Shown here: positions 24,943-32,452 of the stretch, piece by piece | Layout of the letters: each line of letters begins with the position of its first letter | Position numbering within the stretch: position 1 is the first letter of the stretch | Source: Flavobacteriales bacterium | GTDB taxonomy: Bacteria > Bacteroidota > Bacteroidia > Flavobacteriales_C > GCA-002722245 | Length of the DNA stretch: 52,922 nt | Reading direction: 5' to 3' | NCBI GenBank assembly: GCA_947444925.1 | Contig: CANFBW010000020.1 | Coordinates: 1-52,922 of the forward strand | Made by a program: the position numbers and the translations under genes | Notes under the pieces: generated by a model | Databases searched by the model: none | What the model saw: only the letters and a program-made list of their open reading frames with translations | What the model was told of the DNA's origin: nothing

Positions 24943-26061
24943 ATGATATACCAAGGCGTAGCCATCGCTGAGCGATTGGAAGGTGGAAGAAAAGGATGTG
25001 AAATTGAAGTGGGATTGAGTGATGTTGTATGTACCGTTGACAGCGAAAAAATTCGCTTTTCAATTCTCGATGTAGAAATAAGTATGGGCGGCGCGTCCGA
25101 CCGTTTGATCTATTTCAAACACCCGCGATTTCCCGATTTTATCTTTTACACGAGCGACAAAAAAATATTGAAAGACGAAAATTTACACTACCACGATCAC
25201 GCCAAAAAAAATGTGAAGCAAGTCAATAAAAAACGCGTCTTTAATTGGACTATAGTAGCCGGTATCGTTGGATTTTTTGGGCTGATTGTGCTTTGTCTGT
25301 TTATGTTTAGATCACAAATGATACGCGCCGTTGCAAACCAAGTACCGCCGCAATGGGAAAGACAAGTAGGGGATAAATTATTTGAACAGGTCACCTCAGG
25401 TCACAACCTGATTAAGGATTCCATGCTTATCAACGAGCTCACCAAAACCATGCAGCCATTAGTAAAAGCTGTTGATGACAGCTCCTTTCATTTTAAATTT
25501 TTCATCGTTCAAGACGCTACTTTGAATGCTTTTGCTTTGCCTGGTGGAAACATTGTTATTCACTCTGGACTCATTGCCAAATCAACGTCGTGGGAAGAAT
25601 TAATGGGTGTGCTTGGTCATGAAATTTCACACGTCACCGAGCGCCACCACATACGCGGCATCGTTTCAAACTTGGGCATTTTTGTGGTGCTGTCAGCAGT
25701 CATTGGAGATGCCACAGCTGTTTTCGGCACGCTGGCTCAAGCCGGCGGAGACCTGTCTTCGCTGATGTACAGCAGAGATTACGAAAGAGAGGCCGACGAA
25801 AAAGGATGGGATTATTTGTTGAAAGCAAATATAGATCCACGCGGCATGATCTCCTTTTTCAAAAAACTACAAAAAGAATATCCCGAAGACAAAGAGCTTG
25901 GAGAAATTACAGCAGTGCTCAGCACACACCCTGCCACCAAAGAAAGAATTGACAACCTCAATGAAAAAACAAAAGAGTTGAAAGGTTTAAAATTTACAAC
26001 GATTTCAAATTCTTTTGATACATTTAAACAGCGCTTAAAAACAGACTTAGACAAAGAATAA
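24943..26061 (+). CDS. Membrane-anchored M48-family metalloprotease
   Basis: The 372-residue protein has a soluble beta-rich N-domain (1-75; such a domain precedes some M48 peptidases), one transmembrane helix (about 101-121), then an M48 catalytic domain: 'NAFALPGGNIVIHSGL' (195-210), zinc motif HEISH (226-230), and 'SRDYEREADEKG' (277-288), which carries the third ligand (Glu281) and the ExxxD motif. There is no signal peptide, so the N-domain is predicted cytoplasmic and the protease periplasmic. The family includes BepA/LoiP/HtpX-type quality-control proteases. It is followed after 1 base by three AIM24-type genes, so they likely share a transcript. Confidence 0.9.
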   Translation: MIYQGVAIAERLEGGRKGCEIEVGLSDVVCTVDSEKIRFSILDVEISMGGASDRLIYFKHPRFPDFIFYTSDKKILKDENLHYHDHAKKNVKQVNKKRVFNWTIVAGIVGFFGLIVLCLFMFRSQMIRAVANQVPPQWERQVGDKLFEQVTSGHNLIKDSMLINELTKTMQPLVKAVDDSSFHFKFFIVQDATLNAFALPGGNIVIHSGLIAKSTSWEELMGVLGHEISHVTERHHIRGIVSNLGIFVVLSAVIGDATAVFGTLAQAGGDLSSLMYSRDYEREADEKGWDYLLKANIDPRGMISFFKKLQKEYPEDKELGEITAVLSTHPATKERIDNLNEKTKELKGLKFTTISNSFDTFKQRLKTDLDKE

Positions 26062-26062
26062 A

Positions 26063-26722
26063 ATGGAAATAAATTTAACAGGAAAACCAGCCTTCACCTA
26101 CGTCAACGTAGATTTACAACCTGGAGAAACCATCATCGCTGAAGCCGACGCAATGGCCAGTATGGCAGCAGGAATCAGCATTTTAGCAAAAACCAATGGC
26201 GGTATTATCGGTGGCTTGGTAAAAAAATTCGTAGGAGGCGAAAGCTTTTTCGTAAATCACTTTACAAACAACAGCAACAAAGTTCAGCGACTTGTTTTAA
26301 CACAGCCAACACCTGGTGACATGAAGGTGATGGAACTCAATGACCAATCATATTGTTTGCAAGGAGGCTCATACATCGCTTGTACTTCGGGAATCAAACT
26401 CGGGGTTAAATGGGCTGGTATCTCCTCACTAATCGGCGGCGAAGGTTTGTTCAAACTGCAAGCGTCGGGAACAGGACAATTGATCTTTGGTGCCTATGGC
26501 GCATTGATTGAAAAAGACATCGATGGTGAATACATTGTTGACACCAGTCACTTGGTGGGCTACGAGCCACATATGAAATTAAAAACACAATTGTCGGGAG
26601 GCATCTTCTCTAGCTTTTTTGGCGGCGAAGGATTGGTCACACGGGTAGAAGGAAAAGGAAAAATCATTATTCAATCACGCAGCGTTAGTGGCTTAACTGC
26701 TTGGTTAAACCGTTATTTTTAA
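26063..26722 (+). CDS. AIM24/TIGR00266-family protein, copy 1
   Basis: 219 residues, all-beta, with no signal peptide or transmembrane helix. Family features shared with the two following genes: 'PGETIIAEADAMASM' near 22-36, 'GGESFFVNHFT' (about 68-78), 'PGDMKVMEL', 'GGSYIACTSGI', 'ISSLIGGEGLF', 'GEYIVDTSHLVGYEP' and C-terminal 'FFGGEGLVTRVEGKGKIIIQSR'. The family (yeast AIM24, bacterial YnaI/TIGR00266) has a beta-solenoid-like fold and no known enzyme activity. It begins 1 base after the M48 protease stop. This copy has Gly-rich 'TNGGIIGGLVKKFVGGE' where the others carry a charged 'K(K/M)...' segment. Confidence 0.85.
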   Translation: MEINLTGKPAFTYVNVDLQPGETIIAEADAMASMAAGISILAKTNGGIIGGLVKKFVGGESFFVNHFTNNSNKVQRLVLTQPTPGDMKVMELNDQSYCLQGGSYIACTSGIKLGVKWAGISSLIGGEGLFKLQASGTGQLIFGAYGALIEKDIDGEYIVDTSHLVGYEPHMKLKTQLSGGIFSSFFGGEGLVTRVEGKGKIIIQSRSVSGLTAWLNRYF

Positions 26723-26731
26723 TCGTACACT

Positions 26732-27409
26732 ATGGAAGTTAAAATAGAAAAAGGACCGGGCGCTGCAGCTGCAAAAGTTACCTTGCAAGCCGGCGAAGTG
26801 CTCACCGCAGAATCTGGCGCAATGATCGCCATGAGCGACGACTTAAGCGTTGAAACAACAACGCACAAAAAAAATTCACGCGGCATCATGAAGGCCATCA
26901 AAAGAGCCATCTCCGGAGAAAGTTTTTTTATGAACCACTTTACTGCCGGACCGCAAGGCGGCACTGTATATTTGGGCTGTACGCTTCCTGGCGACATGTT
27001 TACCTATGAATTAAATGGCGACAAGTTGATTGTGCAGGCAGGTTCATATGTTGGCTCAGCACATGATGTGAATGTGGAATTCAACTGGCAAGGATTTAAA
27101 TCATTGTTCTCAGGCGAAAGTGCTTTTTGGTTAGGTGTTTCGGGCAAAGGAACCGTTATTTTAAATTCATTTGGCGCCATTTATTCTGTTGAAGTCGACG
27201 GCGATTACATCGTGGATACAGGCCACATTGTTGCTTTTCAGGAGACTTTAAATTTCAGCATCGGCACTGCCGGTTCAAGCTGGATCAACTCGTACTTTGG
27301 AGGTGAAGGACTCATCTGCCGCTTCAGAGGAAAAGGCACTGTATGGTGTCAATCACACAACGACAATGCATTTGGATCAGCACTCACACCGAGTTTAAAA
27401 ACAAGATAA
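26732..27409 (+). CDS. AIM24/TIGR00266-family protein, copy 2
   Basis: A 225-residue paralogue of the flanking genes. Conserved points: 'AGEVLTAESGAMIAMSDD' (about 20-37), 'SGESFFMNHFTAG', 'PGDMFTYEL', 'AGSYVGSAHDV', 'FKSLFSGESAFWLGVSGKG', 'DGDYIVDTGHIVAFQ' and 'YFGGEGLICRFRGKGTVWCQSH'. Compared with copy 1 it has a basic segment before the SGESFF motif ('KNSRGIMKAIKRAI'), which could contact a membrane surface or nucleic acid (speculation). It starts 9 bases after copy 1. Confidence 0.85.
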   Translation: MEVKIEKGPGAAAAKVTLQAGEVLTAESGAMIAMSDDLSVETTTHKKNSRGIMKAIKRAISGESFFMNHFTAGPQGGTVYLGCTLPGDMFTYELNGDKLIVQAGSYVGSAHDVNVEFNWQGFKSLFSGESAFWLGVSGKGTVILNSFGAIYSVEVDGDYIVDTGHIVAFQETLNFSIGTAGSSWINSYFGGEGLICRFRGKGTVWCQSHNDNAFGSALTPSLKTR

Positions 27410-27412
27410 GAC

Positions 27413-28084
27413 ATGGAAAACACTTTTGAACATTACATAGAGGGCAGACCCGATTTCGCTTTACTGACCGTAAAAATACCGTCGGGACAAACCCTGAAAG
27501 TTGAAGCGTCGGCCATGGCTACCATGGACACCAATCTCAAAATGAAAACCAAAATGAAAGGAGGCTTCGGACGATTGTTCACCGGAGAATCCATCTTCAT
27601 CAATGATTTCACCGCTGAAAATGGTGCAGCCGAAATAAAAATTGCACCTTCTGCACCAGGCGATCTTATTCACTATCCGCTCAACGGCAGTGAAACTTTG
27701 TATTTGCAAAGTTCGGCTTTTGTGGCTTCAGCACCATCGGTAACAGTGAATTCAAAATGGCAGGGCTTCAAAGGCTTCTTCAGTGGCGCAGGATTGTTCC
27801 TTGCACAATGCACTGGCAGCGGCGATTTGTGGTTCAACAGTTTTGGAGGTGTCATTGAAATCGACGTGAAAGATTCTTACGTCGTGGATACTGGAAACAT
27901 AGTGGCCTTCAGTGGAAATCTTAACTATAGTGTTACGCGTTTCGGTGGCTACAAATCGCTATTCTTCTCTGGAGAAGGTTTGGTTTGCCGCTTTCAAGGC
28001 GAAGGCAAAGTGTGGATTCAAACCCGAAAAATTGGACCGCTAACTTCCTGGGCCCATCCATTTCGACCAGAAGGAAAAAATTAA
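27413..28084 (+). CDS. AIM24/TIGR00266-family protein, copy 3
   Basis: A 223-residue third paralogue. Conserved points: 'SGQTLKVEASAMATMD', 'KGGFGRLFTGESIFINDFT', 'PGDLIHYPL', 'SAFVASAPSVTV', 'GFFSGAGLFLAQCTGSG', 'DSYVVDTGNIVAFSG' and 'FSGEGLVCRFQGEGKVWIQTRK'. By eye it is closer to copy 2 than to copy 1. It starts 3 bases after copy 2 and is the last gene before a strong terminator, so protease plus three AIM24 genes appear to be one transcription unit. Confidence 0.85.
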   Translation: MENTFEHYIEGRPDFALLTVKIPSGQTLKVEASAMATMDTNLKMKTKMKGGFGRLFTGESIFINDFTAENGAAEIKIAPSAPGDLIHYPLNGSETLYLQSSAFVASAPSVTVNSKWQGFKGFFSGAGLFLAQCTGSGDLWFNSFGGVIEIDVKDSYVVDTGNIVAFSGNLNYSVTRFGGYKSLFFSGEGLVCRFQGEGKVWIQTRKIGPLTSWAHPFRPEGKN

Positions 28085-28418
28085 AAAATTACAACAACAC
28101 AAAAGGCAGGCTCTTCAAAAAAGAGCCTGCTTTTTTTTGCTCCAGTGAACAAATTGTAACGCGCTTCATTTTTTATGTCCACATCAATCTATGAGTCTCT
28201 TAAAAAGATTACCGGATATATCCACAAAATACATTGCCTTCGTAAACAGAGGGAAAAGAAAAATGTACACAAAAGAATAAATATTTTTCACAGCACAATA
28301 ATTATAGTTTGCAGGCACACAAACACAAAATAAGTAAGTGTGACAAAGATTGGAATAGCAGCAAACAAGAATCAGTGGTATTGAATCAACATTCCGTCAA
28401 TTTTCTTACCTTTCACTC
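28085..28418. other. Intergenic region, 334 bases
   Basis: Holds the terminator at 28106-28138. The remaining 280 bases are AT-rich with no recognisable gene, RNA or repeat. A near -7 sequence, TACCTTTC (28407-28414), lies directly before the next ATG, but its spacing and last base do not fit the promoter pattern well. Confidence 0.6.
28106..28138 (+). terminator. Intrinsic terminator after the AIM24 operon
   Basis: Perfect 10-bp stem GCAGGCTCTT (28106-28115) / AAGAGCCTGC (28121-28130) with a 5-base loop, followed by eight T residues (28131-28138). A-run before the left arm is short, so it works mainly on the plus strand. Confidence 0.92.
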
Positions 28419-29468
28419 ATGATTCATTCGATAAAAGTTTTAAGTGATTTAATACAAATCCAATCGTACAGCGGCGATGAAGCGCAGCGTGTAAATTATT
28501 TAGAAAAATTAATTGCTGCCGAAGGCATTCCCACACAAAAGCATTTAAACAATTTGTGGTGCGTGAACAAACACTTTGAAACAGGTAAATTCACTATTCT
28601 TTTGAATTCACATACCGACACAGTAAAGCCAAACAAAGGATATACGCGCGATCCGCTAAAAGCAGAAATCATAGACGGCAAATTATTTGGACTCGGCAGC
28701 AACGACGCCGGCGGACCCTTGGTTTCATTGCTCGCCGTATTTTGTGAATTGTATGCTGAGCAATTGCCCTTCAATTTGGTTTTCGCTGCAAGTGCCGAAG
28801 AAGAAATATCGGGTAAAAATGGTGTTGCTGCATTATGGTCGCATTTACCAAAAATTGATTTAGCCCTTGTTGGTGAACCTACGAAAATGGAGTTGGCTGT
28901 GGCCGAACGAGGATTGATGGTGCTTGACTGCGTCGCGAAAGGCAAGGCCGGACATGCCGCCCGCAACGAAGGCGTTAACGCAATTTACGAAGCCATTAAA
29001 GACATTCAGTGGTTTACCACGCAGCAATTTCCGAAGGTGTCGAAAGTTTTGGGATCCGTGAAAATGAGTGTTACTATGATAGAGTCGGGAAGTCAGCACA
29101 ATGTTGTTCCGGCCGAATGCAAATTTGTTGTAGACGTTCGTGTGCCCGATACTTACTTGAATGAGGAATTGCTTCAGCTCATCAAAGAAAACGTGTCCTG
29201 CGAAGTTGCAGCGCGTTCTACGCGTTTAAATTCATCAGGATTGCCAGAGGGTCATCCGCTTTTTGCAGTTGCCAAAACACTATCGATTCCAACGTACGGC
29301 TCACCTACTACCAGCGATCAATCATTGATGCCTTGCGTAAGCGTAAAAATCGGTCCAGGCGACAGTGCGCGTTCCCATATGGCCGACGAATATATTTTTG
29401 TAGATGAATTGGAAAAAGCTCCAGCGCGCTACAAAGAAATATTATTGGGTCTTGGAAGTAAATTGTAA
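28419..29468 (+). CDS. M20-family metallohydrolase, probably ArgE-like deacylase
   Basis: A 349-residue amidohydrolase/peptidase of the M20 family. Dizinc ligands and catalytic residues: 'LNSHTDTVKP' (His ligand and the catalytic Asp), 'LGSNDAGGP' (bridging Asp), 'ASAEEEISG' (catalytic Glu and ligand), 'LVGEPTKMEL' and 'ARSHMADEYI' (C-terminal His). A dimerisation lid lies between (about 170-270). In Bacteroidota, M20 proteins of this length often serve as acetylornithine/acetylcitrulline deacetylase (ArgE), but no arginine genes adjoin it, so the substrate is left open. It overlaps the DUF1801 gene by one base (TAATG). Confidence 0.82.
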   Translation: MIHSIKVLSDLIQIQSYSGDEAQRVNYLEKLIAAEGIPTQKHLNNLWCVNKHFETGKFTILLNSHTDTVKPNKGYTRDPLKAEIIDGKLFGLGSNDAGGPLVSLLAVFCELYAEQLPFNLVFAASAEEEISGKNGVAALWSHLPKIDLALVGEPTKMELAVAERGLMVLDCVAKGKAGHAARNEGVNAIYEAIKDIQWFTTQQFPKVSKVLGSVKMSVTMIESGSQHNVVPAECKFVVDVRVPDTYLNEELLQLIKENVSCEVAARSTRLNSSGLPEGHPLFAVAKTLSIPTYGSPTTSDQSLMPCVSVKIGPGDSARSHMADEYIFVDELEKAPARYKEILLGLGSKL

Positions 29469-29830
29469 TGAAAGCTGTTGACAATTACATTTACAATGCT
29501 CCCGAAAAATATCGCGATTTACTTTGCCGACTTCGCGAAATTTTATTGAACTCCTCTCCTTACATTGATGAAAAAATTGCTTACCAAATTCCCTTTTACA
29601 AACACTTCGGAATGTTGTGCTACATTGCACATGGCAAAAGAGGTGTGGAAGTTGGGTTTTGGCGTGGACATGAATTATCCAACGAACAAGGAGTGTTGAT
29701 CGCTGATGGAAGAAAAATTGTGCGCTCCTTAGTTTATGAAAAAACAGAAGATTTAGATGAAAACATCTTATTGGAAATTGTGCAAGAAGCTATGTTGTTG
29801 AACGAACAAAGAATGAAAAAAAAGAAATAA
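29468..29830 (+). CDS. DUF1801-type small protein
   Basis: A 120-residue soluble protein: 'NAPEKYRDLLCRLREILLNSSPYIDEKIAYQIPFYKHFGMLCYI' followed by 'GVEVGFWRGHELSN' fits the DUF1801 (YdhG-like) fold. Its function is unknown; relatives are sometimes linked to metal or small-molecule handling, which I cannot support here. It starts on the last base of the M20 gene stop (translational coupling) and ends 5 bases from the convergent CAP-like gene, with no terminator hairpin between them. Confidence 0.78.
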   Translation: MKAVDNYIYNAPEKYRDLLCRLREILLNSSPYIDEKIAYQIPFYKHFGMLCYIAHGKRGVEVGFWRGHELSNEQGVLIADGRKIVRSLVYEKTEDLDENILLEIVQEAMLLNEQRMKKKK

Positions 29831-29835
29831 AAACT

Positions 29836-30588
29836 TTAGTTTTCTTTTATCAAATCGGTTTGAAAACCACCCACAATTTGCAGCATTTTAATTTGTGGGA
29901 TTCTGCTTTTGTACAGTGAATTGTAGTCCCACTGCAGCACGCAAGCACTGAACTTATGCGCCTTGCTTGTTACCTTGTTTTCTTCATCCAATTTCAACAA
30001 CTGCGCCACAGCGTTTTCTGCAAATGTTTTGTACGTGTAAAAAGGAATGGCCTCGCGCTCTTGATTTTTATCCGTCTTGGCCGGACGCTCACCGTAAAAC
30101 AAATGCAGGTCGGTACTGACGTCTTTTTTGTTGTAAAAAAATGTTTTGTTGTTGTAGGCAATAGCCTGTGTTTGCACGGCATTGAGATCCACCAAGGTTC
30201 CTTTGAATCCTTTTTCTTTGGCGTCTTTCAAAATGCTTTTCGCAAACTTTTTGCCAATCGCCTCGCCGCTGATAAAGCTCTTATTTTCCACTTTCGACAA
30301 ATATACATTTACCAATTTTTGCAGTTCAGGAGAATACTGAAAAGGCAATTTCCCTTTTTGGCTGCGCATTTCGTTGACCGCATGAAACACTGCAGCATTC
30401 AGCAATTCAGCATCGGTATCGGCCAAAGTAAATTCTTTATCGGCAACACCCGAGGCAAAAAATTCTTCAAAACTTTGGTCGTAATAATTGTGCTCTGTAG
30501 TGAACGACACGCAAAGCAAAAGCGCTAAAGCAAGGCATAATTTGGCCCAAATAAAAATGGGTGCGCTCTGTTTATTTATCCTTGGCAT
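29836..30588 (-). CDS. Secreted CAP-domain-like protein
   Basis: The 250-residue protein has a long signal peptide or anchor (about 10-29, LCLALALLLCVSF). Residues about 58-125 resemble the start of a CAP/SCP domain: 'ELLNAAVFHAVNEMRSQKG' followed by 'LPFQYSPELQKLVNVYLSKV' fits the 'vN..R...g..pL..d..L...A' pattern. The later CAP motifs are weak, so this may be a divergent member. It overlaps the end of the LRR gene by 17 bases and is transcribed with it, suggesting a two-gene surface unit. CAP proteins often act in host or inter-microbe contact or bind lipids, but no role can be assigned. Confidence 0.65.
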   Translation of the reverse strand: MPRINKQSAPIFIWAKLCLALALLLCVSFTTEHNYYDQSFEEFFASGVADKEFTLADTDAELLNAAVFHAVNEMRSQKGKLPFQYSPELQKLVNVYLSKVENKSFISGEAIGKKFAKSILKDAKEKGFKGTLVDLNAVQTQAIAYNNKTFFYNKKDVSTDLHLFYGERPAKTDKNQEREAIPFYTYKTFAENAVAQLLKLDEENKVTSKAHKFSACVLQWDYNSLYKSRIPQIKMLQIVGGFQTDLIKEN

Positions 30589-32257
30589 GATAGTACAACT
30601 CGTTTAATTGTGTGCGGTAGTTTTCCAATTTAATTTCGTGCTTCTCGTAAACCATCAAATATTTTTTATCCAGTTGCAGCCACTTTTCCTCGCGCTTGAT
30701 ACGCTGCTGCAAATAGTTTTCATATTTGCTTTTGTGCCACTTTTGAATTTTCTTAGCATCAAGTAAACTCAGTGCTGGAAGAGCTTTTATCTTTAGGGTA
30801 TCAAAACCACGTGAGAAAGCAAGCACATAAGTATCTTCCTCCTTTTCAGGATAAATCAATATGTCTTGTAGGTTCAACACATAAATCTCCACAGTTGATT
30901 TTTTTTTCGCTTTTTCTTTGTCTGTTTTTTCACTCAGCGCATACATTTTCAATAAATCCGGATCCATTTCACTACCCGTATATTCCCATTGAATTCCTTT
31001 GTAAACTTTGAGCTCAGGATAGGCTTTTATTTTATCGCCAAAAAGATCGAGGTACTTTTCCGTGTAACCATATTGCGGTTCAAGAGCAAAATAAAAACGT
31101 TTTTTTGTGACTTGTTTTTTAATGGTGAGCGTCACCTTAGACGTCAATAAATCGTAGTCCATCACAGGTGTTTCAGCGCGGTGATTTTTCGCGATTTCAT
31201 TAAAATTATTGTTGAACACAAAGGCACTTTGCTCCAACACATTGGTATTCACGATTTGCTTTTTCATGTGCAATTGATCGGCAGCAACGGCACATTCTTC
31301 CAAGTAAATCAATTGCAAAGAAGTCATCTTATCAAGCTCCGAAAAAAAGTCACTAGCAGCACTAAAAGAACAATTGACAAAGTGAATGTTTTGCAAAGTC
31401 AATTCTTTGAACGACACCGGCAAGCGCCCCAATGCGGCGCGGTAAATGCGTAAATCGCGCAAGCTCTTTAATTTTGAAATATTAAAAGGCACTATTGTCA
31501 TTTTCGCATCGCCTATGCGCAATGCACGCAACTGTTTGAGGGGTGCAATGGTTTCAATAAAAGCACTCACATCCAAATCACTGCTGCCCCGCACATCGAT
31601 ACTCTTGAGGGCCAACAACTGCGAAATAGCGCTGGGCAAAATTTTCATTGTAGATCTCGCCAAATCAAGATTTTCTAAGGCGCGTAACTTCCCTATGCTA
31701 CTCGACAAGGACTTGCTTTCCTGCAAAATCAAGGTATGCAGAAGGGGTAGCGTTGCCAACAAATCCATATTGTAATCTCTACTTAGTCCTTCGTTATTCG
31801 AAAAATTGAAGGTGTGCAAATGGCGCAGCGATGAAAACCCAATGTTCAAACTATCAATTCTGTTACTTGCTACATTCAGTTCGTGCAAAGCCAAATCTTT
31901 AAAGGTCAAAGGCAAATACGCAATGCCGTTGCCCTCCATCGACAGCACTTTGAGCGCTTTGAACTCTCCAATGGAGGCTGGTAAAAAAAACAAATTACAG
32001 TAATCAAGTTGCAGTACTTCCAAATGTGGCAGCTTCGCCAATTTCTTAAACGTGTCGATGACCTTGAGCTTTCTGTTGCCATTTAAATTAATGCGCTTCA
32101 AACGCGAGCAAGAGCTGATGTATGAAGGAAGTGTGTCAATATCCAGATTCGACAAATCGAGTTCTTGAGCATCTCTTATTTTCGCATAATCCAACGCATC
32201 CTGCGCTTTGGAAAGGACAGCACAAAAAATAAAAATCACAAAAAGTACCTGCTTCAT
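30572..32257 (-). CDS. Secreted leucine-rich-repeat protein
   Basis: A 561-residue protein with a signal peptide (1-18, ending LSKA). Residues about 30-340 hold a dozen or so LRR units of roughly 23 residues ('LPHLEVLQLDYCNLFFLPASI', 'FKALKVLSMEGNGIAYLPLTF', 'LRALENLDLARSTMKILPSAI'). The remainder (about 370-561) is a mixed domain ending in a charged helical tail. LRR solenoids bind proteins or glycans, so a surface or periplasmic recognition role is plausible. No CHU_C or other T9SS C-terminal domain is present, so export beyond the periplasm is not evident. It overlaps the CAP-like gene by 17 bases. Confidence 0.85.
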   Translation of the reverse strand: MKQVLFVIFIFCAVLSKAQDALDYAKIRDAQELDLSNLDIDTLPSYISSCSRLKRINLNGNRKLKVIDTFKKLAKLPHLEVLQLDYCNLFFLPASIGEFKALKVLSMEGNGIAYLPLTFKDLALHELNVASNRIDSLNIGFSSLRHLHTFNFSNNEGLSRDYNMDLLATLPLLHTLILQESKSLSSSIGKLRALENLDLARSTMKILPSAISQLLALKSIDVRGSSDLDVSAFIETIAPLKQLRALRIGDAKMTIVPFNISKLKSLRDLRIYRAALGRLPVSFKELTLQNIHFVNCSFSAASDFFSELDKMTSLQLIYLEECAVAADQLHMKKQIVNTNVLEQSAFVFNNNFNEIAKNHRAETPVMDYDLLTSKVTLTIKKQVTKKRFYFALEPQYGYTEKYLDLFGDKIKAYPELKVYKGIQWEYTGSEMDPDLLKMYALSEKTDKEKAKKKSTVEIYVLNLQDILIYPEKEEDTYVLAFSRGFDTLKIKALPALSLLDAKKIQKWHKSKYENYLQQRIKREEKWLQLDKKYLMVYEKHEIKLENYRTQLNELYYHAKDK

Positions 32258-32304
32258 TTACAATGCAAGTTAATTCAGAAAAGAGAGTTTTTAGGAGCCA
32301 ATCC

Positions 32305-32312
32305 CAAAAGTA
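32305..32312 (-). promoter_or_regulatory. Possible -7 element for the LRR gene
   Basis: CAAAAGTA on the plus strand reads TACTTTTG on the minus strand, a perfect TAnnTTTG match 48 bases before the LRR start codon. No good -33 element lies at the expected distance, so this is tentative. Confidence 0.25.
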
Positions 32313-32452
32313 AATGAATAAAAGAATGTTGATAACACACAGCATTAGTGCAAATGCAACAACGTACCGAACATCAAAATCACGCGAAAAAGATCGCGAA
32401 AAGAGCTTGTGCTTTAACACGAACATCGAGAAGAAAAAACGACGGCAATCTC

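Noticed and set aside
32370-32410. CGCG-rich short dyad between purF and the LRR gene
   Set aside because: Four to five base pairs with no T-run at the right place; too weak for a terminator.
32258-32452. Minus-strand frame with a hydrophobic stretch upstream of the LRR gene
   Set aside because: It runs into the LRR coding region in another frame, lacks a family match, and looks like chance hydrophobicity in AT-rich DNA.
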